Source of the DNA: Tenrec ecaudatus
Lineage: Eukaryota; Chordata; Mammalia; Afrosoricida; Tenrecidae
Length of the DNA: 64,000 nucleotides
Assembly: GCF_050624435.1 (NCBI RefSeq)
Contig: NC_134546.1
Span: forward strand, 10,811,001 to 10,875,000
Direction of reading: 5' to 3'
In this document: one piece after another, positions 22,262 through 33,617 of the stretch
How positions within the stretch are numbered: the stretch's first letter is position 1
Layout: every line of letters starts with the position of its first letter
The notes under the pieces: model-generated
What the model was told of the DNA's origin: nothing
Database searches by the model: none
The model's input: only the letters and a program-made list of their open reading frames with translations
Translations under genes and position numbers: made by a program

Positions 22262-23555
22262 CCTAGGAGGAGGTATTCCCCCCAAAGTGGATTTTTTTTT
22301 CAAAGCTAAGTATTTAATTTTTTTTTTTTTTTTTTTTACAAAACAAACCTTATCACCTTCAAAGAACTCTCCCTTACACTTACTGTATTTGTCAAATCTG
22401 CGATTCCATTCTTGGAAAACATTTTTTAAATTCATCTTTTTGAATGACTGACAGCACCTCCCTCCTTTTTTTTCTTCACTTCTTCTACATCTTCAACTCA
22501 CTGTCCTTTCATGTCCCTCTTGGAAACAGAGAAGTCGCATGGAGCAAGGTCAGGTGAGTAAGGTGAGGATGGCAAGAGAGGAATGCTGCTTCGTGCCAGA
22601 AACTGGAGCATTGAGATGGCTGCGTGAGCAGGTGCATTGCTCCTGTGGTGGCAACACCAGTCCCTCATCTGCCACAAATCAGGCCATTTTTGTCACACAC
22701 TGCTCTGCTATCTTTTCAGAACTTCTAAATAGAAAGCTTGATGAACAGTCTGACCTGGTGGAACAAATTTCAAGTGCACTATCCCAATCATATACAAAAA
22801 CAAACAAACCACAAATGAGCATTGTCTTGAGCTTTGATTTCACTTGACGAGCTTTTGGAGGGCAAGGTGACAATGGGATCTTCCAGTGACTTGATCGATG
22901 TTTGCTTTCAGGGTTGTAAGAATAGCACCATGTCTCCTCAAACGTGACCTTGGGAAAAGTCTGGGTCACTTCAGAGCTGTTCTTTCAAAGCACGGCATGT
23001 TTCCACTCGAAGCTCTTTTTCCTGGTCACTCAGAACCTGAGCCACAAATTTTGCAGAAAAACCTTCTCATTCTCACATCTTATGTTAGAACTCACTTAAC
23101 TGAGCTCCCAGATAATCCAGATAACTCCCCCATCTCTCCAGTGACCCTTGGACTTCAAGACAAGTGCACACATTTTGCCAACATTTATTGTTCGGGAAGT
23201 TGACAGATGTCCAGAACAAAGTTTATCATCCATCGACAGTTCACCTTTTTGGAAATGAGAAAACCACTCTTGCACTTGAGTTTTTCCCATTGCGCTGTCC
23301 TGTGTTCAACAGCACGACAGTTTCTGCAGCATTTTTCCAGAGCAGGAAACAAAATCTCACAACTGCACACTGTTCTTAAATCGGCCGTGGCCCAAAACGA
23401 AGTTCAAGTGAAACTGCTTTTACCAAAAAATTCTCTGTGTCCAGAGAGAACCTTTCCAGGCAATGCCACTGGGTACACAAACTCAGAGGGATACTATGAA
23501 AGCTCCACCTAGTGGTTTCTTCTGGGTACCCCCTCATATATCATCACGGATGAAT
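22262..23555 (-). mobile_element. Mariner transposon, near full length, inactive
   Basis: About 1.3 kb on the minus strand, the usual mariner size. An N-terminal helix-turn-helix region (23096-23290) reads 'EWFSHFQKGELSMDDK' and 'SGHLSTSRT'. A middle block (22679-22969) includes 'YNPESKHRSSHWK'. The C-terminal catalytic SPYSPDLAPCDF block is intact near 22530-22570, but the normal HHDNAPAH segment has an extra codon and has lost its aspartate. Frameshifts separate the blocks. Ends lie near 'cctaggaggaggtattcc' and 'gggtaccccctcatat'. It is the same subfamily as 493-1417. Confidence 0.85.
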
Positions 23556-24079
23556 ACAAGATTTTTTGTGAATTTCCTTTGACTACAGTTGTTCTATTAT
23601 TTCACCCACATCTTTATGTGGTTGTTCTGAGGTGCTGGGTCCACACAGGTACACTGTGCTTACATTTTGGGTCGTTGAAGACTCTGTAGAAGAACTTTGA
23701 GCAACAATGGTGCCCGTACCCCTTCATAACTAATGGCAGAGAGAGAGATCGTCCTTTGATGAACATCAGTGCCCAGGCAAATTTATTCTGATTTGAGACC
23801 TTCACCGTGATCCCATTAAGTGTCTAACAAAGGCTTTTGTGGTAGTGAAGTAGGACTTTAGTTCAGCTCTCCTTATCAACAGAGGAGCACATTAATAATG
23901 AACTACTAAACAAAGAAAATATTTTAGATCCTAGTGATTTGTTTCCTAGGTTGTTTAAAATTAGAATGCAAGTTTTAATCTGGACCCATCTATCAGCTAT
24001 GTGACTTGTTCCACGGATATTTTTTCTTTTTTTGTGTGTGGTCATTTTACTGTTTCTTTTGAGAAGTTTCATAATAATT
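23556..24079. other. No recognised feature
   Basis: No identifiable repeat or gene. Confidence 0.35.
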
Positions 24080-24345
24080 ACTTTCTTATATTTAAAAGTT
24101 ATTGCATTGTTATGTAGTTGATTCATTTTCTATTGTGTGTATCCATGCATATATACACACATATGTTGCATATATGCATATTTATGTAACAATAACATTT
24201 GTCATTTCAACATTTTTACATGTACATCTCAGTAACATTAATGATGGGTTTATCATGTTGTACACATGTCACCACTATGCATCTGCTAACTTTTTCATCA
24301 CCACTAATAGTTCAATGCTCATAAGGATGATGATTCTTGTTTTTG
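24080..24345 (-). mobile_element. Older L1 3' end, antisense
   Basis: 'gtacatctcagtaacattaa' and 'catgttgtacacatgtcacc' match the antisense 3' end of mammalian L1 elements of middle age. Confidence 0.55.
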
Positions 24346-24349
24346 TTTT

Positions 24350-25735
24350 GAGTCTTTTCTTTTTAATCATTTTTTTGGGAGCTCATACAACTCTTATCAC
24401 AATCCATCCACCCATCCATTGTGTCGAGCACATTTGTACATTTGTTGCCCTCATCATTTTCAAAACATTCTTTCTACTTGACCCCTTAGTATCAGCTCTT
24501 CATTTTTCCCCTCCCTCCCTCACGAACTCTTGATAATTTATAAATTTTTATTTTTTCATGTCTTACACTGACCAATGTCTCCCTTCAACTACTTTTATGT
24601 TGTCTATCCCCCTGGGAGGGTGTTATATATAGATCATTGTGATCGGTTCCTCCTTTTGCCCTCTACCTTCCCCTTATGCTTCTGATATTGCTTCTCTAAT
24701 TATTGGTCCTGAGGGGTTTATCTGTCCTGGATTCCCTGTGTTTCCAGTTTTTATCTGTACCAGTGTACATCCTCTGGTCTCCATCTCTTATCTGTACCAG
24801 TGTACATCCTCTGGTCTCCATCTCTTTTTTTTTTATACACTCCCCCCCACCCCTCCACCCCTCCCCAACTTGGTCTCCATCTCTTATCTGTACCAGTGTA
24901 TATAGTCTGGTCATGAAATGGGATCATAAGAGTGGTAGGGAGGAAGCATTAAAGAAGTAGTGGAAAGTTGTATGTTGCATAGGTGCTATACTGCACCCTG
25001 GCTGGCTTGTCTCTTCCTTGTGACCCTTCTGTACGGGAATATACAATTGTCTACAGATGGGCTTTGGGTCTCCACTTGGCACTCCCCCTTCATTCACATT
25101 GATATGATTTTTGTTCTGGGTCTTTGATGCCTGATACCTGATCCTATCAACATCTCATGATCACACAGGTTGTTGTGCTTCTTCCATGTTTACACCCACT
25201 TCCTTTCCCTGCCTCCCCTCTCCCATGTCCCCACCTAGAACTATCAATCCCATTGATTTCTCCTCTGGATTGTTTATCCCACCTATCTTATCTAGATAGA
25301 CATGCATAGGCAATAATAAGCACAAAAACAAGGCAGAACAAAACAAAAGAAAATTAAACAACAACAAAAACTAATAACCAAAAAGGGAAAAACCTACAAA
25401 TAGTTCCAGGTTTGTTTTTGACCTTTATGAGTGTTTTCTGGTTGAGTCTGATTGAGTGCCACGCCCTGGCCCCCAAATCTATTTTTGGTATTCCCCCAGG
25501 GACTTCATTGCTCTGCTCCCCTTGCTCTTCTGTTGCACACCCTGAGTGTTTCTCTCCAGTGTGGTGGGGTCAGATTGGGAACAATCCCTGTACTGTGCCT
25601 CCAGTGTTGTCCCTCATAGTGATATGGGTCAGTGAGTGACATCTTGTCTCGTGGGGGGGGGGCGGCCCTATAGTCCTCTCTGTGCATTGGCTGCTCTGAG
25701 CAGGAATATCGACCTTGGGACTTGGTTGTTTCATA
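24350..25735 (-). mobile_element. L1 3' UTR, antisense, with internal tandem duplication
   Basis: The same 3' UTR as at 11385-13700 and 5575-6215: 'gggagctcatacaactctta', 'cttgataatttataaatttt', and on to 'gagcaggaatatcgacct'. ORF2 is absent. Between about 24750 and 24915 a unit of about 36 bp ('ccatctcttatctgtaccag') is present three times, the third copy separated by a T/C-rich insert. Confidence 0.8.
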
Positions 25736-26289
25736 GACTTTTAATGGAAATCAATTCCCTTCTCAAGGGAATATATATTTCTAGGATTGTGTTTATTTGT
25801 TTTTCATGTAAATAGACTTTTCAGTGTTTTCCCAAATGTTTACGATAAACACGTTTTGCGAGGTAACTGGAATTTTTTTTTAATACCAGGGGCCAGTGAT
25901 AAATGAAACCGCGTTTAAGGAACTTCAGTATGCATCCTGCGCCCCACGGCAATGGCCTCCCATGAAAGAGTCAGCGTGTCTCCTAGAACAGAAAGCTGAG
26001 TTCGTGCTAGAGTCAGCTCTGGGGACTAGGATTGCTTGACTGGACTGAGGACAGTTGTGGCCCTGGAAGAAGCTTCCACGTTTTGTGAAAATGTCACAGC
26101 TTCAATTGCCACTAGCTGCCGCTAGAATCTGTATTTCTGAGGCCACAGCCCTGCTGGTTTGGGCACCATCACCTCTGTTTCCTGCAGAAGGTGGAGCATG
26201 ACTCATCCCAACAGTGGGTGTATCAACGAGGGCCCAGTCAGGAAAATCTTAGCTCACTAGGAGAGATTTAATATTGAGTTCTGGTTGTC
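25736..26289. other. Apparently single-copy DNA
   Basis: No repeat family or gene recognised. Confidence 0.4.
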
Positions 26290-26490
26290 CAGGAGGAACC
26301 CCGCTGACGTTGTGGGTTACACACTGTGTTGTTAACCACAAGTCAGGGGTTCACACACCCACGCTGCTCTGTGGAGAAAGGTTTCTGCTCCCGTGAAGCT
26401 GTGGAAATCCACAGAGGCATTCTATCCTGCCCTGGCAGGTTGCTGTGAGTTGGGATCCGCTTGATGACAGTGAGTTTGGGCTGTTTCTTT
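26290..26490 (+). mobile_element. AfroSINE
   Basis: 'gttgtgggttacacactgtg', 'tgttaaccacaagtcagggg' and 'gatccgcttgatgacagtga'. Confidence 0.75.
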
Positions 26491-26790
26491 GAGTTACCCA
26501 GCTGTTGCAAGGGCTGCGAAGCCTGTGCCAGGAGCTAGTAGCATTTAGGAGTCTGAGTGGGCAATCACTTACCAATGCCCAGAAGCCAGGGCTGCCTGGT
26601 GAGGACACCAGAAAGCGAACGAGAGAAGGCCTTCTCGTGGGAGTTGGGTCAAGGGGGAGACACGACCACTGTTGGAGAGGCCCCTTGAAGAAGATCAAGA
26701 GGTGAAGGGAGTTGCGGGAGAGGAAAGGATGATCCCGGGGCTCTTTCTGTCACCTTCTGATCTCCCACTAGCTACAGCTATCCAGAAGCC

Positions 26791-27960
26791 ATGTGCCGTT
26801 GGTCCTGGGAAGTGCAGAGCCAAACAGGAGAGAAGTACGGAATAGATCTGAGGACAAATGACCAATATAGTTGTACATCAACTCCAGCCACTCCTGTCCT
26901 TGCTCAATGTGCACATGAAGAGAGGATCTGTGGTGGCAGCGATGGGGGTTATGTGTGGGCTCAGCAGCATGGACTTCTACTCAGCAAGGCTCACTTGGGT
27001 ACTGCCACTGCTGAGTGCCCAATCTAGCAGCAGAGACCACCAAGGAGTCCAGCCTATGGGACCACTCCTTGATCAAGCAGCATCCTGGTGGCAGATTGAG
27101 TGCATAGGACCACTTCCTTCATGGAAAGAGGAGCGTTTTGTTCTTACTGGAACAGGCACTTACTCTGGAGATGGACTTGCTTCCCCTGCATGCAATGCTT
27201 CTGCCAAAACTACCGTCCATAGGCTTACAGTATGGCTCATCCAGCACAGCATCCATCGCCTTAGATCAAGGGACCCAGTTCGTAGAAAATGAAGCGTGGC
27301 AATGGGCCCATGCTCATGGAATCTACTGGCCTTACCATGTTCCCCATCATTCTAAAGCAGCTGGCTTGAAAGAATGATGGAAGGAATGTTTAGGGGCACA
27401 ATTAGGATGCCAGGTTGGTGGAAACACCTTGTCAGGTTGAGTCAGGGTTCTCCAGGAGGCTGTGTAGGCTCTAAACCAGAGTCTAATATGTAGTGCTGTT
27501 TCTCCAAAATTCTCCAGGATTTGTGCATTCAAGAGCCAAAAGGTGGAAATGGGAGTGTCATCATTCACTATCACTGCTAGTGACCCATTCACCACTTTTG
27601 TTTCCTGCTTGTGCGACTTTCTGCTCTCTGGGTCTGGAGGTCTTAGTTCCAAAGAGGGGAAGGAATACTCCCACCTGGAGACACCGCACGGATTCCACTA
27701 AACTGGAAGTTAAGAATGCCTCCTGGCCATTTTGAACTCCTCATGCCTCTGGAACAACAGACAAAGGAGGGTATTACTGTACTGAATGGTGTTACTGATC
27801 CTGATTACCAAAAGAAAATTGGATTCGCATTGCATGATGGTGGTAAAGAAGGATAGGGCTGGAATCCAGGAGATTCCTTAGGTCATCTCCTAATCCTACC
27901 ATGTCCTGTGATTAAAGTCAATGAAAAGTCCAGCACCCCAATTCTGACATGGTTACTGTC
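26791..27960 (+). pseudogene. ERV-L pol remnant: integrase and start of dUTPase
   Basis: A decayed piece of ERV-L pol. 26791-27030 holds the zinc-binding and linker part of integrase ('YVWAQQHGLLLSKAHLGTAT'). The catalytic core follows in shifted frames at 27090-27380: the first acidic position reads 'WWQIECIGPLPSW', with Glu where Asp is usual, and 'DQGTQF' precedes a final Glu at the canonical D-35-E spacing. 27750-27956 is recognisably the N-terminal part of the ERV-L dUTPase that follows integrase in this virus group. Stops and frameshifts make all of it non-functional. Reverse transcriptase and gag are missing upstream. Confidence 0.8.
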
Positions 27961-28399
27961 AGGGTATGGGGTCTGCCACACTTGAACGGGTCCTCAGGAG
28001 GGACTTTGCAGTTATGGAAAATAATAAAGACAGACAAAGCGGTCCTATGTCAGGACCAAAAGAGGGAAGGTATTTTCCAATAGGTATATATAATGGAGCT
28101 GACAGATCTTTTCACAAGGCACACATGTCATACAGCGAGCATCTTACATAGTCAGTGCGTAATATCATATGCATATAATATAATATAATATAATATATCA
28201 TATAATATATCATATAATATACCATATAATATCATATTTGTGAGTAACATAATAAACAAGCAGTGAGATGAATCATCCTCTTGACCTAGTGCTAGTTGAT
28301 CTAGAATGCCCCTGAGCCCTCCCCAGGGGCAGTGCTTTCTAAGCAGTCTCAGCAAGAGATGTCAAAGCAGAGTTTCCTACATTTGACAGTGGGCAGGCT

Positions 28400-30125
28400 A
28401 TAGAACCTGACTACGCTACAGATAACCTTCAATGCACAGTGAATAGCCAGACGCAGGTATGGCTCATCTTTTATGGTCACTCCTTTATGACAATTCCTTT
28501 ATGGGGGATTATTGGAGGCACTGTGTTCAGTCATGAGAATGTGTATTAAGATTTTCTTATATCTTATAACCATGCAGGTCTTCCCCCACCAGAGTTGGCT
28601 TTCCAGACCCGTAATTTTGAGCATGGAGGATTTAGCTGCATGACATTCTCATGATGGTATGAGAGGCATTTGCAGAACATGAAAATCACCCAACCGTAGA
28701 AGGCCAGGGGAAGGTCAAAACTGGTGTGGTCGTGGTGTTTCGAAGCCACCCTGGCTCAGATGCCAGGGACCGCACGGGAAAGTATGAAGAAATGACATTG
28801 TGACTATCATTGACAGGGGGACCCACGAAAAGTTTTTAATGAATTGTTCTGAAGAATCAAATTCTACCTTTGGGACTATGTTGGTTATAGCAAGTGGCAC
28901 AGACTTCCAATGGTGTTATCCCCACCAGGCCACAGTGGATGACATGGCATGAGGGAAGTCGCATACCTCCTTGTCCCGGTTATTGATGCTTAAAAAAGAA
29001 CCTGAGCAGTGGGATTTGTGGAAAATGCCTCTTGCTACTAAACCCTTAACAGGATGTTTAGGGAGTTTTACAGGTACCAGGCAGTCTGCACTTACTCTAG
29101 AAATGAGACTCGGTGTGTAATCTCATGTGCAAAATCGCCTTATGCATTTGCTATTGGGCACATCGTGAGAAATGAACTACATTCAGTGTCACCTGTTTAG
29201 ACTGTAGACTATAGACATGCCTTAGCCATTCTCTGCTTACAAACCTCTCTGAAGACAGCATCCTCATCTTAAAGAGTCAGTGGGGGCGGGGGGGGGGGCA
29301 GGTCCCAGTGCAGAAGAACCACAGATGGAAAGACGGCCCAGAAGCATCTCTCGTGTTGCAGATACTGTCAAAGATGTTGAAGAGACCTCGCTGGTTCATG
29401 GGAATGGTCATGGCGGGTATTCTCAGACTTATAGCAATTGCCACCACTACTGCGGCCACAGGAGGTGCACTCCAGGAATCTATTAAAACAGAACATTTTG
29501 TACAAAAGTGTCAAGCAGACTTATGTCAACTCTGAGCCACCCAAGCAAAAGTGGATGACAAGAGGAGCTGATATCGAGGACTCAAGTAGAAAGCTAATGT
29601 TTTGAGAATGATGAGGGCAGCAACTGTACGAATGTGCTTGACACAATGGATGGATGGGTTGTGATAAGAGTTGTACGAGCCTCCAATAAAATGATTTTTT
29701 TAAGTGGATGACAAACTGGAAAGGAAGGTGGCCAAGCTGCAGCAAACAAAAAGTGGTTAGGAGACCAAGCCATAGACGTGCAACAGCAATTGGAATATTA
29801 CAGACCTTTGTGTAACCCTTTATCCATATAATGAAGCCTTACATTGTTGGTCCTTGATTAGAAACCATTGGCAGGGTTTTCAGGGAAACATCACATTAGA
29901 TATCAAATAGCTTAGAAAGGAGATCTTCGATACTTATAAGGATAGGTTGAAAATGTCCCCTGGCACAGACACAATTAAACAGTTGGTAGATGATCTGAAG
30001 GAATTGGATCCACATGCCTGAGTTCAAAGCTCTGAATTAACTGTTTTGCTAAATGTCACCATTTTCGTCTTTGTAACTGCTTGCTATTCCTGGAGAAAGC
30101 TTCGGCATGTGGAAGAAAGTCAGAC
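28400..30125 (+). pseudogene. Retroviral env remnant (class II-like)
   Basis: Degenerate env in several frames. A surface-subunit-like part covers roughly 28560-29180, with a Cys-containing 'CVISCAKSPYAFAIG' stretch near 29120. A transmembrane-subunit part begins near 29390 with a hydrophobic Ala/Thr/Ile-rich segment of fusion-peptide type ('AIATTTAATGGAL'). After an L1 insertion come a glycosylation-like 'GNITLD' and a C-terminal hydrophobic anchor near 30030-30100 ('VLLNVTIFVFVTA'). Multiple stops break it. The env then abuts the right inverted arm directly. The class is inferred from general resemblance only. Confidence 0.6.
29562..29701 (+). mobile_element. Truncated L1 tail inserted in env, with 13-bp duplication
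   Basis: A short sense L1 3' end ending 'cctccaataaaatgattttt'. It is flanked by a perfect 13-bp duplication AAGTGGATGACAA at 29549-29561 and 29702-29714. Confidence 0.9.
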
Positions 30126-30337
30126 TGGATGAATGTTTGCCTTTTGAAAGATCTGTAAGCCTCATTATATATCCATTGGGAAATACATTTCTTCTCTTGG
30201 CCCTGACATAGGCATCCCTGTGCCCAAGGCGTTCCTGTGCCCCGCTTTGTTTGTCTGTCTTTATGATTTTCCACAATGGCAAAGTTGCTCCTTAGGCCCT
30301 GTTTGAATGTGGTGGACCCCCTACCCCGACAGATTAC

Positions 30338-30680
30338 TAATAGCCCAGGCTATTCAGAAATTAAGGTTTGAGTCACCTCACCAGGCAAATATTCACGATC
30401 AGCTGTGGTACTCACTGAGGGTAAGCGAGTAGTGGAAGAGGGCAGCTCTAGATACCAGCTACAGCCATGCAACCAGCTACAGCCATGCAGCCAGCTACAG
30501 CCATGCAACCAGCTACAGCCATGCAACCAGCTACAGCCATGCAACCAACTACAGTCATGCAACCAGCTACAGCCATGCAACCAGCTACAGTCATGCAACC
30601 AGCTACAGCCATGCAACCAGCGACAGTCATGCAGCCAGCTACAGAAACAAGGAGGGTAATTGTTATGAATAATTTCTAGT
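30338..30680 (+). pseudogene. ERV-L dUTPase C-terminal part with expanded tail
   Basis: Continuation of the dUTPase region interrupted at 27957. The frame at 30405-30659 keeps the ERV-L-like 'LTEGKRVVEEGSSRYQLQ' stretch, then runs into ten copies of a six-residue unit before ending at a stop. The repeat keeps the frame because its period is 18 bp. The protein as a whole is interrupted and non-functional. Confidence 0.7.
30456..30644 (+). repeat. 18-bp minisatellite, 10 units
   Basis: The unit is CAGCTACAGCCATGCAAC, ten full copies plus a half copy. Units 6, 8 and 10 carry T in place of C in 'cagccatg', giving an alternating 36-bp higher-order pattern in the last half. In frame it encodes Gln-Leu-Gln-Pro/Ser-Cys-Asn. 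Confidence 0.97.
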
Positions 30681-30784
30681 TGTAAGTATGCACCAAATAT
30701 TCTTTGTTTTGCTCACTTATAAAATAATGATTGCAGAAAAAAATATGATTGCAGACGATAATATGGGTACATAAGCAAATGTGA

Positions 30785-31645
30785 AGAAAGCTGGTGGTGC
30801 CTGGCTATTAAAAGATACAGCATCTGGGGTCTTAAAGGCTTGAAGATAAACGAGCGGCCATCTAGCAGGGAAGCAACAAATCCCACATGGAAGAAGCACA
30901 CCAACCTGTATGATCACAAGGTGTCAACAAGATCAGGTATCAGGCATCAGAAGACCCCAAACAAACAATCAAATAGATGTAAACAAAGGGGGGAGGGGGC
31001 AGAGTGGGGACCCAAAGGCCTTCTGTAGACAATTGGACATCCCCTCACAGAAGGGTCACAAGGAATGGATGAGCCAGCCAGGGTGCAGTATAGCACTGAC
31101 GAAGCATACAATTTGCCTCTTGTTCTCTAATGCTTCCCCCCCCCCCCACCGATTATCATGACCTCAGTTCTACCTTACAAATCCAGCTAGACCAGAGCAT
31201 GTACGCTGATCCATGTAAGAGCTCACTACACAGAATCCAGGACATCTAAACCTCTCAGGAACAGTAATAGGAGTAGCAATACCATGAGGGTAGGGAGAAG
31301 GTCAGGGGGAGAAAGGGGAAACTGATCTCAATGATCGACGTATAGTCCCCTCCCCCACTGGGTGAAGAACAACAGAAACATGGATGATGGGAGATAGCAG
31401 ACGGTGTAAGATATGAAAACAATAGTAGTTTATCACTTATCGGGGGTTCATATGGGTGGGAGGGTGAGGGAGGGAGGGGGAAAAAAGAGGAGCTGAGACC
31501 AAGGACTCAAGTAGAAAGAAATGTTTTGAAAAGGATGATGGCAACATATATACAGATATGCTTGATACAATGAATGTGTGGATTATTATAAAAGCTGTAC
31601 AAGCCCCAATAAAATTATATATATATATATACATATATATATATG
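30785..31645 (+). mobile_element. L1 3' UTR, sense, nested in ERV-L
   Basis: Sense version of the 3' UTR block ('tctggggtcttaaaggcttg', 'ccacatggaagaagcacacc', ending 'caagccccaataaaatta') with an AT-rich tail at 31617-31645. It separates the ERV-L dUTPase end from the 3' LTR. Confidence 0.85.
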
Positions 31646-31786
31646 ATGAAAATGGGGTTAGTGTTTTTTGGGTTGTACTTATATTGGTTGCATCATGTTA
31701 GGCTCAAGTATGGTTTTATGATTGTCTTTGGTGATCATGTGTGGTTAAAGAGTTATGTGCAAGTGTCAAGTTGAAAACGGGTGGAC

Positions 31787-32450
31787 TGTGATGGTTCGGG
31801 ATTATGTCAAGTAGACACTCCTGGCTAAGGGTAGAGTGGAGCTCAACCTTTCAATTGGGTCACAAGCTGATGACACCTCCTTGGGTGTGGCCTTTTGTGT
31901 AAGAGAGCGAGACCCAACAGACTCTTAACTCTTTTTGGCCCTTCACCTTCTACTGGGGCTGGATCTAGCATCTGGCTCCTTGATCTCCTGTCGTATCACC
32001 TGCCCATCCCAGGAGCCCTCAGCTGACTGAAGATGGTGGACTCATTCAGCTGACTTTGGGGCTCCGTTACCTCTGTATTCACCAGCCTGTGCCCCTAATG
32101 TCTCTACTTCATCTTCTCACTTCCTGTTGGTCAGCTTCCAGGAGTCAGGGGAAATCTGATTTGAACTGGATAGAGCTTATCTATTACTACAACCGTGTAA
32201 GCCATTTCTTTTTTCTTGGTTTTTTTAAAAATAATTTTATTGGGAGCTCTTACAGATATCATAACATCCCATCGTTCAATCATATCCAGCAGTATTATAC
32301 AATTGCTACACAGTCAGTTTCAAAACATTTTTGTTTCTTCTTGAACTACTGGATATCAGGCCATTTCCTGATATCAATCTCTTTCTATAAGCAACATAGA
32401 CAAGTGGCACTGCTCTTGGCTCTCTGGAGAACCCAACCCTACCCAGCATA
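31787..32450 (+). mobile_element. 3' LTR of the ERV-L remnant (MLT2-like)
   Basis: It starts TGTGATGGTTCGGG right after a purine-biased 'gaaaacgggtggac' that fits a polypurine tract, and ends near 'ctctggagaacccaacccta'. Together with integrase and dUTPase upstream it defines the 3' half of one provirus. An antisense L1 tail (about 32217-32372) interrupts it, with 'gccatttc' repeated on both sides as its duplication. Confidence 0.75.
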
Positions 32451-32454
32451 CACA

Positions 32455-32763
32455 TGAGGCAATTGAGAATGCCATGCTAAGGTCAAGTGCATGGTATGGT
32501 ATCAAGAGTACGATCAAGTCCTCAAAATGTTATCACTGCTTTTTAACACTGTAAAGGGTTCTTTTGAAGGAGATTTGTCCAAAGCATCATTTGATTTCCT
32601 CACTGTTGTCTCTATGAGCATTAACCATGGATCCTAGTAAATGACAGCTTGAATCTTTTGTCTGTTTACCCTGCTGTAGTTTACTGATCTATTCGTGAAA
32701 ATTTCTGTTTTCTTTATGTTGAGGTGTAATCCAGAATTGATGCTGTAGTCTTTGATCTTCATC
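32455..32763 (-). mobile_element. RTE antisense fragment, part 1
   Basis: 'tttgatttcctcactgttgt', 'ctttatgttgaggtgtaatc' and 'gtagtctttgatcttcatca' are antisense RTE reverse-transcriptase C-terminal sequence. It continues at 34975 after a 2.2-kb stack of insertions. Confidence 0.75.
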
Positions 32764-32769
32764 AATAAC

Positions 32770-33466
32770 TGTGGGGGGAGGTCAGATGCTTACAGACATC
32801 CTCCCTAAAGGCAATCCCTGCCAGACTGCTGTCTCCCCCCACCACAGGAGTGGGCCTGCTCCCTGCTGCTGGGGACAATGGACTATTTCTCCCTGAAACT
32901 TGCAACCATTAGCTTGGTTCCTGTAGGTGGGGTTTACACCCTACTGATAATAGTTCCTATGGAGATCCAGCTGCCATCCTGACTCTAGGATCCCCCATCT
33001 TGTCACATGTATACCCCCAATCCCTCTTCCTATTATGTGTATGTGCCTAGACCACCCCCTCCTATTGCTGTATAACCTATAGTACAACCCCTTACGGTGA
33101 TTCATGTCTTTACCTGTAATTAGTGGGCTTGCACACCCCCAAGGTATATAGGTCTGGGTTAGCAATAGAGATCTCTCTCTTCTCTCACACCCTCTCTCCC
33201 TGGTCTCTCCACCCCTCTCTCCTTGGATCCCTCTCCCCTGTTTCCTTTTCCCCTTGTCTTCCTTCCCTTCCCCCTCTCTCCACGTGGACCACCAAGCGGG
33301 GCTGAAGTGAGCAATGCTACTATGAAATGTGTCTGATCCCATTATTGCAACATCTCTTCTATCTCATGCTCTCAATGACATTAATATATATATATATAAT
33401 GTAAAATTGTGCTTACTGACCCCATGATTAGTAGTGGGAGGCTGGCTCTCCCCAATTCATACTACA
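32770..33466 (+). mobile_element. Class-II-type solo LTR, copy B (longest)
   Basis: 697 bp, TGTGGGGGGAGG to ATACTACA, with a perfect 6-bp duplication AATAAC (32764-32769 and 33467-33472). TATA-like 'aaggtatataggtctgggtt' is near 33149, then a CT-rich tract and 'gaaatgtgtctgatccca' shared with copy C. It is inserted in antisense RTE. Confidence 0.85.
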
Positions 33467-33472
33467 AATAAC

Positions 33473-33617
33473 TGCTTCAGGAAGCTGATATCCAGGGCTC
33501 AAATAGAAAATAAATGTTTAGAAAATGATAATGGCAACATATGTACAAACATGCTTGATACAAAGGAACTATGGAACGTTATAAGAGCTGTAAGGGCCCC
33601 CAATAAAATGATTTTTT
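33473..33617 (+). mobile_element. L1 3' tail, sense
   Basis: Ends 'gggcccccaataaaatgatt'. Flanks 'ctgcttca' and 'gtgcttca' are its likely duplication. Confidence 0.75.

Larger units (their letters stand above)
27957..30331 (+). mobile_element. Env-bearing ERV element with inverted terminal arms, nested in ERV-L
   Basis: A 2375-bp insertion into the ERV-L dUTPase region, bounded by GGTTAC (27951-27956) and GATTAC (30332-30337), a 5/6 match to a 6-bp duplication as in class II ERVs. It starts TGTCAGGGTATGGGG and ends CCCCTACCCCGACA. The first 180 or so bases (27957-28134) are repeated as an inverted complement at 30126-30331. Both arms hold a TATA-like 'tatataatg' and look like the U3/R part of an LTR. 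An AT-rich tract (28160-28235) follows the left arm. The interior is an env remnant with no gag or pol, so the usual direct-LTR provirus plan is absent. Confidence 0.7.

Noticed and set aside
24750-24915. Possible tandem promoter or operator array
   Set aside because: The repeats lie within an antisense L1 3' UTR and contain no recognisable factor-binding motif.
28152-28355. Ile/Leu/Tyr-rich frame near an AT tract
   Set aside because: Translation of an AT-rich low-complexity repeat.
30350-30630. Minus-strand frames of repeated Cys-Ser-Trp-Leu-His or Cys-Met-Ala-Val-Ala-Gly units
   Set aside because: They are mirror and shifted translations of the 18-bp minisatellite. Only the plus-strand dUTPase frame has flanking homology.
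30456-30644. Possible CRISPR-like array
   Set aside because: The units are head-to-tail with no spacers, in a mammalian genome.
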